From positions 72,207,676 to 72,271,675 of the forward strand of contig CM051460.1 in NCBI GenBank assembly GCA_028095005.1: a stretch of 64,000 bases of DNA. Reading direction: 5' to 3'. A model generated the notes under the pieces. The model was given only the letters and a program-made list of their open reading frames with translations. It was not told the DNA's origin and ran no database searches. Positions 1 through 14,028 of the stretch are shown piece by piece. The number at the start of each line of letters is the position of its first letter. The first letter of the stretch is position 1. Source of the stretch: Rhynchospora pubera (lineage: Eukaryota; Streptophyta; Magnoliopsida; Poales; Cyperaceae). Position numbers and translations under genes: made by a program.

Positions 1-1895
1 AGTGCAAATAATGCAATTTTGAGCATCGTTTGAGCATTTCAATTGTTCCTGGATTATTAATTCTAAGTCATTCGAACATAATTTTGAACATTTAAACTCT
101 TTATACTGTCTAGAATATGATTCATATGTTATTTATACACAAATATTGGATTATACATGGTGACGACACATATAAAATGCAAAATAAAGCAATTATGAGC
201 ATCATTTGAGCATTTCGATCGTTTCTGGATTCATTCTAAGTCTATTGTTAAACTATTTATATTGTTTATAATATTATTCATATATTATTTATTATAAAAA
301 AGATTGGATTATAAATGGTGATTATGCATATAAATTGCAAAATGCAATTTTGAGCATCGTTTGAGTATTTCGATCGTTTTTCGATTTAATCTAAGTCATT
401 TCATCACAGTAATCTAAATCTAAACTATTTATACAGTCTAGAATTTTATTAATATTTTATTTATTCAAAAAGATTGGATTATACTTACGTATATAAAGTG
501 CAAATAAAACAATCCAAGTATCCTTTGAGCATTTTGATCGTTTCTGGATTCAATCAAAAGTCATTTCTTCACAATAATCTACATTTAAAATCCTTATACT
601 ATCAAGAATATGATTTATATGTTATTTATTAAAAAAGATTGGATTATACATCGAAATTACGCATAAAAAGTGCAAATAATGCAACTCTGAGCATCGTTTG
701 AGCATTTCAATCATTTCTAGATTTATTCTAAGTCATTTGTACATAATAATCTACATTTAAACTTTTTATACTGTCAAAAATATGATTCATTTGTTATTTA
801 TTCAAAAAGATTGGATTATACATGGTAATCACGCATATAAAAGTGTACATAATACAATTCTAAGCATTGTTTGAGCATTTCAGGCATTTCTTGATTCATT
901 GTGTGTCATTTGAACTCTTTATACTGTATTAAATATGATCTAATATGTTATTTATCCAAAAAGATTCAATTATACATGGTAATTACGCATATAAAGAATC
1001 CATTCTGAGCATAGTTATTTATTCAATCGATTCTGAGCATAGTTATTTATTCAATCGATTCTGGATTCATTCCAAGTCATTTGTTCACAATAATCTATAT
1101 ATAAACTCTTTATACTGCCCAGAATATCATTCAAATGTAATTTATTCAAAAAGATTGGATGATATATGGTAATTACGCATTCAAAGTGCAAATAATGCAA
1201 TTCTAAGAATCATTTGAGCATTTTAATTATTTCTGGATTCATTCCATGTCATTTGTTCACAATAATCTTCATTTAAACTCTTTATACTGTTTAGAATATG
1301 GTTCATATATTATTTATTTAAAAATATTGGATTATGCATAGTAATTACGCATATAAAGTGCAAATAATGCAATTCTGAGCGTTTCAATCATTTCTGGATC
1401 CATTCTAAGTCATTTGATCACAATAATCTACATTTAAACTCTTTATGCTGCCAAGAATATGATTCATATATTATTTATTCATGAAGATTGGATTATACAT
1501 GGTAATTACAAATATAAAATGCAAATACAAAAATTCTGAGTATAATTTGAGCATTTCAACCGTTTCTTGATTCATTCTAAGTTATTTGATTACAATAATC
1601 TGCATTTAAACTCTTTATACTGTCTGGAATATGATTCATATGTTATTTATTCAAATAGATTAGATTATACATAGCAATTACATATATAAAGTGCAAATAA
1701 TGCAATTCTGAGCATCGTTTGAGCATTTCAATCATTACTGGATTAATTATAAGTCATTTGTTCATAATAATCTACATTTAAACTCTTTATACTGTCAAGA
1801 ATATGATTCATTTGTTATTTATAAAAAGAAATTGGATTATTCGTGGTAATTACTCATATAAAGTGCAAATAATACAATTCCGAGCATCGTTTGTG

Positions 1896-2078
1896 GGGTG
1901 GTGCTTTGGGCAACCGGTGTTTTGCTTCGAGCATCATTTAAGGACAAAAATATCCTCATATTTTTCATAGCAGCGTGATATCATTAGATGGAGTGATTAG
2001 TTCAAAGGACAATTTGGTCATTTTATAAAAAAATAATGTTGTTCGAAGGAAAAAATAACGTTGCCCAAAGCAACGCCC
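1896..2078. mobile_element. MITE, Mutator-type, inside the satellite
   Basis: A 183 bp insert interrupts one monomer. Its ends GGGTGGTGCTTTGGGCAAC and GTTGCCCAAAGCAACGCCC form 19 bp terminal inverted repeats with 17 matches. Both flanks carry the 9 bp TCGTTTGTG (1887-1895 and 2079-2087). The usual monomer reads TCGTTTGAG here, so the shared G-T-G variant supports a true target-site duplication. A 9 bp duplication is usual for Mutator-type elements (established knowledge); hAT, at 8 bp, is the alternative. There is no coding capacity. Confidence 0.85.
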
Positions 2079-2572
2079 TCGTTTGTGCATTTCAATCTTT
2101 TCTGGTTTCATTCTAAGTCATTTTATCATAATAATCTATATTTAAACTCTTTATACTATTTATAATATTATTCATATGTTATTTGTACAAAAAGATTGGA
2201 TTATACATGGTAATTAAGCAAAAAAAGTGCAAACAATTCAATTTCGAGCATCCTTTCAGCATTTCAATCGTGTCTGGATTCATTCTAAGTCATTTGATCA
2301 CAATAATCTACATTTAAACTCTTCATTCTGCCTAGAATATCAATCATATGTTATTCATTCAAAAAAATTGGATTATAAATGGTAATTACGCATGTAAAGT
2401 GTAAATAAAGCAATTATGAGCATCGTTTGAGCATTTCATTCGTTTCTGGATTCATTATAAGTTATTTGTTCTCAATAATCTACATTTAAACTCTTTATAC
2501 TGTCAAGAATATAATTCTTATGTTATTTTTTTTTCAAAAAGATTAGATTATACATCGTAAGTATACATATAA

Positions 2573-3765
2573 AGTGCAAATAATGCAATTTTGAGCATCG
2601 TTTGAGCATTTCAATTGTTCCTGGATTATTAATTCTAAGTCATTCGAACATAATTTTGAACATTTAAACACTTTATACTGTCTAGAATATGATTCATATG
2701 TTATTTATACACAAATATTGGATTATACATGGTGACGACACATATAAAATGCAAAATAAAGCAATTATGAGCATCATTTGAGCATTTCGATCGTTTCTGG
2801 ATTCATTCTAAGTCATTTCATCACAATAATCTATTGTTAAACTATTTATATTGTTTATAATATTATTCATATATTATTTATTATAAAAAAGATTGGATTA
2901 TAAATGGTAATTATGCATATAAATTGCGAAATGCAATTTTGAGCATCGTTTGAGTATTTCGATCGTTTTTCGATTTAATCTAAGTCATTTCATCACAGTA
3001 ATCTAAATCTAAACTATTTATACAGTCTAGAATTTTATTAATATTTTATTTATTCAAAAAGATTGGATTATACTTACGTATATAAAGTGCAAATAAAACA
3101 ATCCAAGTATCCTTTGAGAATTTTGATCGTTTCTGGATTCAATCAAAAGTCATTTCTTCACAATAATCTACATTTAAAATCCTTATACTATCAAAAATAT
3201 GATTTATATGTTATTTAATAAAAAAGATTGGATTATACATCGAAATTACGCATAAAAATTGCAAATAATGCAACTCTGAGCATCGTTTGAGCATTTCAAT
3301 CATTTCTAGATTTATTCTAAGTCATTTGTTCATAATAATCTACATTTAAACTTTTTATACTGTCAAAAATATGATTCATTTGTTATTTATTCAAAAAGAT
3401 TGGATTATACATGGTAATCACACATATAAAAGTGTACATAATACAATTCTAAGCATTGTTTGAGCATTTCAGGCATTTCTTGATTCATTGTGTGTCATTT
3501 GAACTCTTTATACTGTATTAAATATGATCTAATATGTTATTTATCCAAAAAGATTCAATTATACATGGTAATTACGCATATAAAGATTCAATTCTGAGCA
3601 TAGTTATTTATTCAATCGATTCTGGATTCATTCCAAGTCATTTGTTCACAATAATCTATATATAAACTCTTTATACTGTCCAGAATATCATTCAAATGTA
3701 ATTTATTCAAAAAGATTGGATGATATATGGTAATTACGCATTCAAAGTGCAAATAATGCAATTCT
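2573..3765 (+). repeat. Higher-order copy of satellite block 1-1190
   Basis: From 2573 the sequence repeats the window start almost base for base at an offset of 2572, including private variants such as GGATTATTAATTCTAAGTC, TGGTGACGACACATATAAAA and the odd monomer CATTGTGTGTCATTTGAAC. Neighbouring monomers differ far more from each other. The copies differ by a deletion of about 17 bp near 240 in the left copy and a 29 bp internal duplication (GAGCATAGTTATTTATTCAA twice) at about 1010-1065. Similarity falls to ordinary monomer level after about 1200 and 3765. This is a recent block duplication of about seven monomers. Confidence 0.9.
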
Positions 3766-6330
3766 GAGTATCGTTTGAGCATTTCAATTGTTTCTGGATT
3801 CATTCTTTGTCATTTTATCACAATAATCTACATTTAAACTCTTCATATTGTATAGAATATGATTCATATGTTATTTATCCCAAAAGATTCGATTATACAT
3901 GGTAATTACGCATATAAATTGCAAACAATTCAATTCTAAGCATCGTTTGAGCATTTCAATCGTTTATGGATTATTGATCAGTCATTTTTTCACAATAATC
4001 TACATTTAAACTCTTTATAGTATCTAGAATATGATTCAAAAGTTATTTATTCAAAAAGATTGGATTATACATCATAACTACGCAAATAAAGTGCAAATAA
4101 TGCAATTCTGAGCATCGTTTGAGAATTTCAATCGTTTTTTTATCCATTCTAAGCCATTTGTTCACAAAATCTAAATTTAAAATCTTTATACAGTCTAGAA
4201 TATGATTCATATGTAATTAATTCAAAAAGATTGGATTATAAAGGTTAATTACGCATATAAAGTGCAAACAATGCAATTCTGAGCATCGTTTGAGCATTTC
4301 AATCATTTAAGGATTCATTCTATGTCATTTGAGCACAATAATCTACATTTAAACTCTACATACTGTTTATAATATTGTTAATGTGTCATTTATTCAAAAA
4401 GATTGTATTCTACATTGTAAATATGCATATAAAATGTAAATAATGCAATTCTGAGCATCATTTTATTCATTCTAAGTCATTCGATCACAATAATCAATAT
4501 TAAAACTTGTTATACTGTCTAGAATATCATTCATATGTTATTTATTGAAAAGATTGGATTATGCATGGTAATTAAGCATATAAATTACAAATAATGCAAT
4601 TCTGAGCATGGTTTGGGCATTTCAATCGTTTCAGGATTCATTGTAAGTCATTTGATAACAATAATCTACATTTGAAATTCTTACACTGTCAAGAATATGA
4701 TTTATTTGTTATTTATTCAGAAAGATTTATTTATACATGGTAATTACGCATATAAATTGCAAATATTGCAATTCTGAACATCTTTTGAGAATTTCAATCA
4801 ATTTTGCATTCATTCTAAGTCATTTGATCATAATAATCTACATTTAAACTCTTTATACTGTCTAGAATATGATTAATATGTTATTTATTAAAAAAAGATT
4901 GGATTATATATGGTAATTACGCATATAAAAACAAATAATGCAATTCTGAGCTTCGTTTGAGCATTTCAATCTTTTCTGGATTCATTTTAAGTCATTTGAT
5001 CACAATAATCTACATTTAAACTCTTTATACTGTCTAGAGTATGACTCATATGTTATTTAATCAATAAAATTAGATTATACAGGGTAATTACACATATAAA
5101 GTGCAAATAAAACTATTCTGAGTATCATTTAAGTATTTGGATCGTTTCTGGATTCGTTCTATTTCATTTCATCACAATAATCAACATTTAAACTCTTTAT
5201 ACAGTCTAGAATATGATTCAAATATTATTTATTCAAAAAGATTGTATTATACATGGTAATTACGCATATAAAGTGCAACTAATGCTATTTTGAGTTTCAT
5301 TTAAGTATTTCAATCGTTTTTGTATTTATATTAAGTCATTTCATCACAATAATCTATATTTAAACTCTCTATATTGTATAGAATATGGTTCATATATTAT
5401 TTATTCAAAATGATTGGATTATATTTGGTAGTTACACATATAAATTTCAAATAATGTAATTCTGAGTATTATTTGAGCGTTTCAATATTTTCTGGATTAA
5501 TTCTATATCATTTCATTATAATAATCTACATTTAAACACTTTATACTGGCTTGAATATGATTCATATGTTGTTTATTCAAAAAGATTGGATTATACATTG
5601 TAATTACGCATATAAAGTGCAAATAATGCAATTCTGAGTATTATTTGAGGATTTCAATTATTTATGGATCCATTCTAAGTCATTTCATCCCCCATAATCT
5701 ACATTTGAACTCTTTATATTGTCTAGAATTTGATTCATATGATGTTTATTAAAAAAGATTGGATTATACATTTTAATTACACATATAACGTGCAAATAAT
5801 GCAATTCTGAGTATCATTTGAGTATTTCAATCATTTCTGGATTCATTACAAGTTACTTCATCATAATAATCTACATTTAAACTCTTTATACTGTATAGAA
5901 TATGATTCATATGTTATTTATTAAAAAAAAATGGATTATACATGGTAATTGCGCATATAAAGTGCAAATAATGAAATTTTGAGTATCATTTGTGCATTTC
6001 AATCTTTTCTGGATTCATTCTAAGTCATTTCATCATAATAATCTACATTTAAATACTTTATACTGACTAGAATATGATTCATATGCTGTTTTTTCAAAAA
6101 CATTGGATTATACATGGTAATTACACATATAAAGTGGAAATAATGCAATTCTGAGTATCATTTGAGCATTTCAATCATTTATGGATCCATTCTAAGTCTT
6201 TTCATCACAATAATCTACATTTATACTCTTTATACTATCTAGAATATGATTCATATGTTGTTTATTCAAAAATATTGGATTAAAATTGGTAATTACGCAT
6301 ATAAAGAGCAAATAAACAGACAAAGAGAAA

Positions 6331-9012
6331 GAATATGATTTGCGTTATTTGCATTATTTATACTGTCTAGAATATGATTGTTGTTTATTTGAAAAGATTA
6401 GATTAAATATGATAATTATGCATATAAAAAAGCAATTTTAAACAAACAAAGATAAAGAATAGATTATTTGCACTTTATATACTTAGAATTGCATTACTTG
6501 CATTTCATTCCAAGATAAACAAACAAAGATAAAGAAAGAAAAACTCGTTTTGTATGAATCCAAAACTTTCGACCGGACCCCTTTTAATGAAGATAGAATA
6601 GACAAATATTACCAAATTTATGTGCGTTAGGTAATGTCGAGTTGGCTGGTGACCTGACAAATTAAATCAGCTAATGCATTTTGTGACCGTGTCGGATCAA
6701 ATTAAAGTAGTTTATACTTTACATTCCAAATAATATTAAATTCATTTAATTTGCTAAAATGTGTTTTACTTAGAGAGGCATAATCAGTATATTTTACATT
6801 GAAAATAATATTTTCACACCACAGAGCGTGGACTCATTCTTTGTAGAGAAATGACGAAATACTAACAATTCATGCGGGGTTTTATATTCACTATTCATTA
6901 AAGAATATACTTCATAGCACTACAACTTCCATCATATACAAATCAACCTTTTTGAATTTCTAAGGTAGGGTGTCACTGTTGCTACTTGTCCATGTGGTCA
7001 ATATGATCAAAATATCAACAAAAGGAAAAGATTTGTTCTATGATAAAGCGGTGGAAAGTAGGGAACCTACAAGAAATCCCTTTCCGAGGAAGCAAAGAGC
7101 TAAATGCAAAGTGCAAGTTCCCTCTCTAGAAAAAGTAGGGCCCATTTAATGCCTTTTTTATATTTGGGGCCCAATATCTCAAATTTCTGATGCAGTAGGA
7201 TCCAGTCCAGATCTGAAATTCAATGATGTGCTGCTCGCACTTACACCCCCCAAAAAAAAAAGATGTAATAGAACGACATTTCAATGCACTTAGTTATAAC
7301 AATCCTGTTATAATAAACACACACCTTTTCTCCTAATTTAATGCCACGCCAAATCAAAAGAGATATTGAATGAAATGAAACAGAAAGAAGTGTGAAAAGT
7401 TTTAATGCAAGGATATAAAAGAGATAGGCCTACACCGGTCTGCACTTCCCCTGTGATTACCCAATTTTTCAAGGATATAATATTATAATTAGAAAAATGC
7501 GTTGCTTGTGGTCTGTGCATTTCCATTGTCCGGTGTGGGTCAAATTTTTTTCTCTCACTAGTTCATCGAATCTCCTGCACTATATTATCATGTAACCGAC
7601 CAATGATGTAATTCACTACACTTGTCAGATCATTTATACGAACAATCTTATGTGAAGAATCAACCCAACAAAAGAAAAATGTTACTAAATTTAACACAGC
7701 CAAAAAAAAAATCATCCATTTAACTTATTTCGAAACTAAATGTCACAAAACATCTTTAATCGGGTTTCCAATCTCTTTGTTTTTATTATCTGACATGCTT
7801 ATGCACAATCATCTTGTAAAGTTTTCTTATTTTTGTTTAATGACATCTTACGTAGACACTTTTGTCTACTTATATATAAAAAAAAAATCACGTGCAAATC
7901 GACTAGTTACCAATGTACCATGTACGTGTCTGTCCTCAATGTAAAGGTAATCAATTGTCAACTTCTTTTGTTATTCTCTCTCAATTTTATTGCTGTTGAG
8001 GCAACATTAAAACAAATGTTGTGAAACTATAATAATCATTAACCAATTAATCTCACAAGCCGACATATCACGTAGCTATCGAGGAATAGAATCAGAGATT
8101 AGTGGATGATAAATCAGGGCACCAGAGAGATCTTTCGGAAAAAAAAAAAAAGTTACTACCATGTTATTAGCAAGTCATCTTAAGATTTTCTCAAAAAAAA
8201 AACATTTTAAAAGCCCGTAGGCATTTTTTATGTGTAATTAATTGGTCATTCGCAACAAACAAACTGCTTCCTGATTTTCTGGGGAAGATTATTTGAATTT
8301 TTTATGGTCACGGATGTATTCACGGGATTTGCCAAATTCGAAAACACGCCTCATTTTCTCGTAATTCAAGAATTCGGTTTTGTATGGAGAAAATGTTTCA
8401 TTGTCTCATTGATCTCTCACCCTCTGATTTTCTATTAACAAAATTGATTATGAAATTCTAATATCTTCCCTGTTCCTTGTTCAACGGAAAGGTTATCAAA
8501 ATTTCTTATACGTACGTGTTTCATGTTGCTTATTAAATAGAGCTGTAGAAATATTTTCAGCTAGTGAATATCCTAAGAGGCTGGCCGTACGATTACGCAA
8601 CATGTTCATTGACTTTGTCAATTGAACACGACTTGGTCACTTAGACGAGTCTAGCTAATACAAGTCAGAGCTAAAAATAAGATGGCTGCGGTCATGTCGA
8701 GTTTTAGAGGGTGCGATGTCTAAGTCCTCGGATGATCAGACACAGATTTTCTTTTTTAAAAAAATTAATAATTCTTGTGAAGAATAAAAATATATTATAA
8801 AAATGAAAAATATTTGGGTTGGACGGACTTTGAGGCAAATCTAGATTCAACAAATGCGGTATATTGTCCTTCATTTTTTTTTCTAATCATAAATGTTTAT
8901 ATTTTTAATATTATTATATTTATGTTATGTTTGCTTTACGAAATGTCATATTTGATACACATAAAAAATGGAATAATAGTTTAATTGTTGACGCCCATCG
9001 TTATTACTAGTA
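6331..9012. other. Degenerate satellite edge and intergenic DNA
   Basis: 6331-6540 holds decayed satellite fragments (TACTGTCTAGAATATGATT, AAACAAACAAAGATAAAGAA repeats). The rest is AT-rich DNA with short A and T runs. The longest frames, at 7338-7526 and 7833-8024, are about 60 codons with no recognisable motif. I see no gene. Confidence 0.6.
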
Positions 9013-9410
9013 GAGTAAATCTATTGTGAATCATAATGCATAGAGCGCTCCGTGCACCGCGATTGTTTGATCGGTAATTGTACAAATTGACAAATCTAAA
9101 TTAACCAATCCAATCTATATATTGAAATCTCATAGCAAACAAAATTTTACTATTTTTTTCAAATTTTTTAAACCTTGCCATTTTTTGCTTACAAATTAGT
9201 GTATTTATAGCAAAAAATGGCAAGTTTTAAAAAATTCAAAAAAAAATAGTAAAAAAATTTAAAAAATTGTAAAATTTTGTTTGCTATGAGATTTCAATAT
9301 ATAGATTGAGTTGGTTAAATTAGATTTGACAATTTGTGAAACCACCGACCAAAATGGTCATGGTGCACGAAAGCATATATATGAGACCATGGTTCACAAT
9401 AGATTTACTC
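9013..9410. mobile_element. Fold-back MITE, Mutator-like
   Basis: The ends GAGTAAATCTATTGTGAA (from 9013) and TTCACAATAGATTTACTC (to 9410) are perfect inverted repeats. Almost the whole 398 bp folds back: ATATTGAAATCTCATAGCAA at about 9118 pairs with TTGCTATGAGATTTCAATAT at about 9281. The flanks are ATTACTAGTA (9003-9012) and ATTACTATA (9411-9419), a 9-10 bp target duplication with one base lost. The middle resembles the element at 16907-17293 (AAATCTCATAGGAAAC). Confidence 0.8.
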
Positions 9411-9448
9411 ATTACTATATATGTTAACATCAATAATTGGTATTTATA

Positions 9449-10030
9449 CATGGCTATCAATGGATATGATACTGTACGGTATAGAAGATATTTTCATATT
9501 CGTACCCGTTAAAATTTTCTTTACGTGTATTAATTAAAAAATAATTTTATCCCTACCCTACCCGTATCCATTAAGAATTAACAATACATAATGAATAATA
9601 ATAATAATAATATTGTTAATTTAATAAAAACAATATAATGTGCTAAATAAATAACATAATAAATATATAGATAAAGTACAACATGTAAATAATACTTTAC
9701 CTATAACAAAAATCGTGAAATTTATTCTCATGTCAATTTACATTTAAAAAAATATACATAATAAATTATATATTATAATATAATAGAGTGCAAATTAATT
9801 TTTCATCAACATAAACAAATTTCGATGAAGATCAAAACTAAGACCATATCTTGCGAAATATGCTATTAACATGATTATAGGTACAAATTAGCCTTTACCC
9901 GTACTCGTTAAGTTAACAAATTTTTTTGTTAAACCATATCTATACCCGTTAGTCGAATGAAAATAAAATCTTATACATACCCGTCTTATCACGGATAGAC
10001 TAAATGGATAAACAGATTTCATTTACATTA
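9449..10030. mobile_element. Degenerate hAT-like non-autonomous element
   Basis: Subterminal TACCCGT motifs recur near 9503, 9556, 9896, 9943 and 9977. The left border contains TATCAATGGATATGATACTG, which resembles the start of plant hAT elements. The right border near 10028 is poorly preserved and no target duplication was found. The interior is AT-rich and non-coding. hAT membership rests mainly on the subterminal repeats. Confidence 0.35.
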
Positions 10031-11574
10031 CTAACTTATAGTTGGACTTGATACAAATTTTTTTCGGCTCCGCCTATGAATGGATCAGACGAGTTGAATT
10101 GAATTTAGAATAAAGATACATCTAGTTCTTTAATGACTCGGCTTTTTCTTCGTCCGAATTCCAGTTCGTCTAATATTTCATACGGATCAAGACAAACGTT
10201 GGAAAAAAAAAAAGAACAATCTCATTCTACTTTGAAGGTTTTCACAATTTTAAAATACAGGTTAAAATGTATCAATATTACTTATTTTGAATTGAAAATT
10301 TAAAAGCACGTATACGAAAAATTACCTTAGTTCCCTATTCAATTCTATAAACAAGAAAAAAAAATTAAAATAATTCTGAATTTTCACTGGGGTGTATGGG
10401 GAAAATCGCACCGTCGGGTCAGGGGTCAGCGAGTGGAGAAAAGAGGGCACGTACCAACCAAATTCAAAGTTCCAATTTATTATTTGACAAGTTTGCAATT
10501 AATGAATAACCGTGAACTTTCTTGGAGGCTTGGAGTTGGAGCAGCTTCTCCTCCCCTAGATACCACCTCATACCTCCACCCGGGGTCATGTTCCTCTCCA
10601 ATCCAACATGGATAATTGGAGACTTCTTGGCAATATTGGCCGTTCGATGGAGATAGGACGATGATGGTTAGTTTGACTTGAGAGGAGGTTGGAATGGCAC
10701 AGCATTTTTTGCGATGGCTCATAAGTCATATCATATGGCATGGATCAAATAATTTAAATTAAGCATCAAATCGTTGGAAAAAATCTTACATATCTGTTCG
10801 GAGTTAGTATTATGTGGTTCGTATTTTATATAAAAAATTATAATTTAATTAAAAAAATATTATTCCTAATTAAAATTCTCCAATTTTGTCTTCCACTTCA
10901 TTTCTTTTTTTTTCTTCACTGCAACCCTTTTCTTCAACAATGAACAATACGTAAAGAAAGAATCATATCACATTCATGCATCCAATTTCTTTATTATTAT
11001 TTTTTTTGGAAAAACCACGCCCTTGGGCCTTCATGCATCCAATTTAATATTCTTTGCAAGCAACACTAGAAAATGCTCAAAAGTGCTAAAAGGATGGTCA
11101 AGAACACTAAAAAAAATGCACAAAAGGATAACACAATAGCCAAAAACGATAAAAAAAAAATAGTAAGAAAGTTTCTGACTTTAGAATAAAGATACACTAA
11201 AACGCTCAAAAGGATAATAATAATACCCAAAGGTATTTCATTGCTAGAACCCTCTTTCTTTCCTACTGAAATGCAATTTCTGACTTTTAGAGACTCATGA
11301 CTTTTGAGTCTGGATTCTTTTTTACCTTTCAAACTTCAAGGCTTTAGAAATAGCATTGATCAATTCGTTTAATTTTCAAAAATTTTCTACCTAGAAACTG
11401 TATTTCTACCTATCATGTTAAATGATAGATTACATCTAAAAGCTGAAACACTTCCAAGGATAAATGTTTAAATCACTGATATTTAAAACAAATTCCCTTA
11501 TCATTTATTAATGTATGATTTCAACACCACGTACGTAATACGTTCTAAAAAGCTGTCTATTCAAATTGTTCACA
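10031..11574. other. Intergenic DNA
   Basis: Mixed unique sequence. 10380-10720 is less AT-rich, with overlapping frames on both strands (10433-10615 and 10480-10722) but no motif, domain or splice pattern to support a gene. The minus frame 11066-11332 is hydrophobic low-complexity sequence from an A/T-rich stretch. Confidence 0.5.
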
Positions 11575-11724
11575 GGCTCCGTTTGGATGGTGTGGGAATA
11601 AGAGGAATAAGGGAAGAAGTGGGAAGAAGTATTGGAAAGTGTGTAACTTTGTGAAAAGTTTGAATTGTTTATAATAAATTTATTTTCTTATTCTCTTATT
11701 CTCGCACCTCATCCAAACATAGCC
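11575..11724. mobile_element. Short MITE, GGCTCCGTTTGGAT family, copy 1
   Basis: The 150 bp element begins GGCTCCGTTTGGATG and ends CATCCAAACATAGCC, imperfect 15 bp inverted repeats. The interior carries the family core GGAAAGTGTGTAACTTTGTG and ATTGTTTATAATAAATTTA, which recurs at 13206-13372 (inverted), 14260-14332 (inverted) and 22200-22304. No clear target duplication was seen, so the superfamily is not assigned. Confidence 0.75.
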
Positions 11725-13205
11725 GAAGGAGCAAGGGTTTTTGCACAATTAATTGTGATTTCCTCAAAAGGCAAGGGCCTATTGGCAAAAGAGTAGGCTG
11801 TGTAGTCATTGTAGTGGAATCTTTGCCATTTATGGGATGGGCCTATGGAGATTATTCTGCAAGATTCACGTATATGTCCCTTTTCACAAAAAAATATACA
11901 TCATATATATACACAAATGCTTCATTTTTAGCCAAGCTAAGCTGCCTTGTTTTCTCCAGACAAAACAAATTCACATGTATGAACAGGAGTACAGGACCAC
12001 AATTTCTTCCAAAAACTTCAATGAGTATCACAATCCTATTAATTGTAGGGTTAAATTCAACTTCAAAACTTCAAGATAACAATAAAGCGAATTAATGGCG
12101 CTTTTAAAGGGCACAAGTGTAAACGAACATTAAACAACAACTTGAAAAAGGGTGTTTGAGGAGTCTATGGGGGAGGTAAATTGGAGGTAGCCATCAAGAA
12201 AGAGAGATGTGTGTACTATATATATCAGTAATCTATATCAGTGAGTCAGTGAGGTGAGGTCTGGGGAAGGTTGGGTCTAGACGCTCTTACTTATATGCAC
12301 CTTGTTGCAGGTGCAATTGCAAATTCATTGGTCCCTCACGTGCATGGCAGCATGCATGGGTGGTGAACTGGTGATGGGAATTGGGATTGAAAGGATTTTT
12401 GAAAGATAATTATCTCCTAAACTCACACCTGAAATTGTTCTAACAGATTGTTTCAGGCAATTTGTAATTCATATGTATTATTTTCACAGACATTATGGTG
12501 AAATTTTCAATGGGTACTAATTGATAGTAACAAATAATAAAGTACAAATTAGTTTGAAAAAGGAAGCAAATTATTATTTTGTATCTTTTTTTCCATCATT
12601 GTTTTCCACACACTATCCGGACAATATTTTCTTTTTCCAAAATGGCACTAGTTCATTAGAAATAATACTCTTCCTAACAATTATTTTTTAGAATAATAAA
12701 TATTATCGACCAACCCAAATACTGCCCTATGTCTTATAAAACGTATACATATTTGAACTAAAGTAATACTTCTATATATCAGTTCAAAACAACTGTTAAT
12801 TGCAATGAAAAAGGTGTTTTAAGCAGTCAAACCCACCTTCTATGGAAAGTATATAGTCGTTTCGAATTAAAATATTAGGGTCTGTTTGAATGTCTAAGAA
12901 TAAAATTAGAATTAGTTATTCATAATGACAAATATTATTCTTAAGCGATCAAGAATAAGATTTTGATCAAAATGATTTTTATGCGAGATTTCATTTTATT
13001 TGAATTGATTTCTCATGATTTTGTTGGATCTATTTACATGAAAATTCCAATCAAATGACACGAAATCTAATCATTTTGATCAAAGAATTTCTAATGAAAT
13101 GAAATTTTGTGTTTTAAAAAAAATTGATTAGGGACATTTTTTTTTTGAGATATACATTATTACTTTTAAGTGCTTCAACATTCAGAATAATTTTTTATTT
13201 CTAGT
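11725..13205. other. Intergenic DNA with promoter-like motifs
   Basis: No convincing gene. 12290-12370 holds a G-box core CACGTG (about 12338), an RY-type CATGCATG (about 12351) and a short hairpin GCACCTTGTTGCAGGTGC. These could be chance or the upstream region of a gene not seen here. Frames at 11814-12095 have no recognisable domain. Confidence 0.4.
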
Positions 13206-13372
13206 GGCCCCGTTTGGATCATATGGGAATAGAAGAAATAGATTCTTCCTAGACGTAAATTTATTATAAACTTATAAACAATCTAAATCCTTCAAAAAGT
13301 TACACACTTCCCAATACTTTCCGTCTAGAAATAAACTATTTCTCTTATTCCTAAGCAATCCAAACGGAACCC
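13206..13372. mobile_element. Short MITE, GGCTCCGTTTGGAT family, copy 2
   Basis: Starts GGCCCCGTTTGGATC and ends GATCCAAACGGAACCC-like (CAATCCAAACGGAACCC), giving inverted ends of about 15 bp. The family core is present in opposite orientation to copy 1: AAATTTATTATAAAC and AAGTTACACACTTCCCAATA. Length is 167 bp. Confidence 0.7.
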
Positions 13373-14028
13373 ATGTGTTTGGATATCTTCTTAATCTAAA
13401 TTAGAAGTGATCCCAATAATTTTTTAATCCGCATTGATTTTCAAAATATATATCATGTTATTACTTATTATTATTGATTTGTCTTTGACTCCATTATTAT
13501 GGCCGTATCATATGTATTAGAATTCGTGTACAAACGAATGCAAGCAGAGTTCATTCTTTATTATTATTGTTTTTTCAAAAAAAAAATGATAGGAATAAGC
13601 GCGTGAAGAATTCACGGATACAATTGATGCAGTACTATTATATAAAAGGGTTAAAATAAAATCCTAACTCCGGTTCATTGGATTCAATAATAAAGCTAGC
13701 TGTCATCCCTTGGGCTCACATTAGACCGAAACTAAATAGTTCCGTGCAATGATTGTTGCCACTTGCCAGATCACAAAAAGATTGAGGAAAATGCATCCCT
13801 TGACCCTTGTCTGTATGTTTCTTAGCAGAGTAGATCTACGGCTCAAGTCTTGCCAGTTGCTACATACTAATTTGCTTTCAGATTAATGTCATGTTGATTG
13901 TTAAGCTAATGTAAATTGTTCAATTAATTCATCGATCTGTCAACTCCGATTTGAACAGAGTGTCATTTGTCTTGTAATATATAGCTAGCAAATGGTATGT
14001 AATTAGGTTTTAATTGGACTGCCGATTT

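Larger units (their letters stand above)
1..6330. repeat. Tandem satellite array, about 170 bp monomers
   Basis: About 36 head-to-tail AT-rich monomers. Each carries the blocks TTTAAACTCTTTATACTG, AGAATATGATTCATATGT, AAAAGATTGGATTATACATG, GTGCAAATAATGCAATTCTG, GAGCATTTCAATCGTTTCTG and TTCATTCTAAGTCATTTG in that order. The GTGCAAATAATG block recurs near 4, 179, 338, 500, 671, 1187, 1361, 1519, 1690, 1864, then 2574, 2750, 2925, 3084, 3256 and on to about 6304, a spacing of 160-176 and mostly 169-171. The array runs off the left edge and decays after 6300, where only fragments remain up to about 6540. The short reading frames inside it are chance. The unit length is in the range of plant centromeric or heterochromatic satellites, but nothing here proves a centromeric location. 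Confidence 0.95.

Noticed and set aside
945..3803. Reading frames of 63-75 codons in the left array
   Set aside because: They fall inside satellite monomers and follow its repeat period; no gene-like composition.
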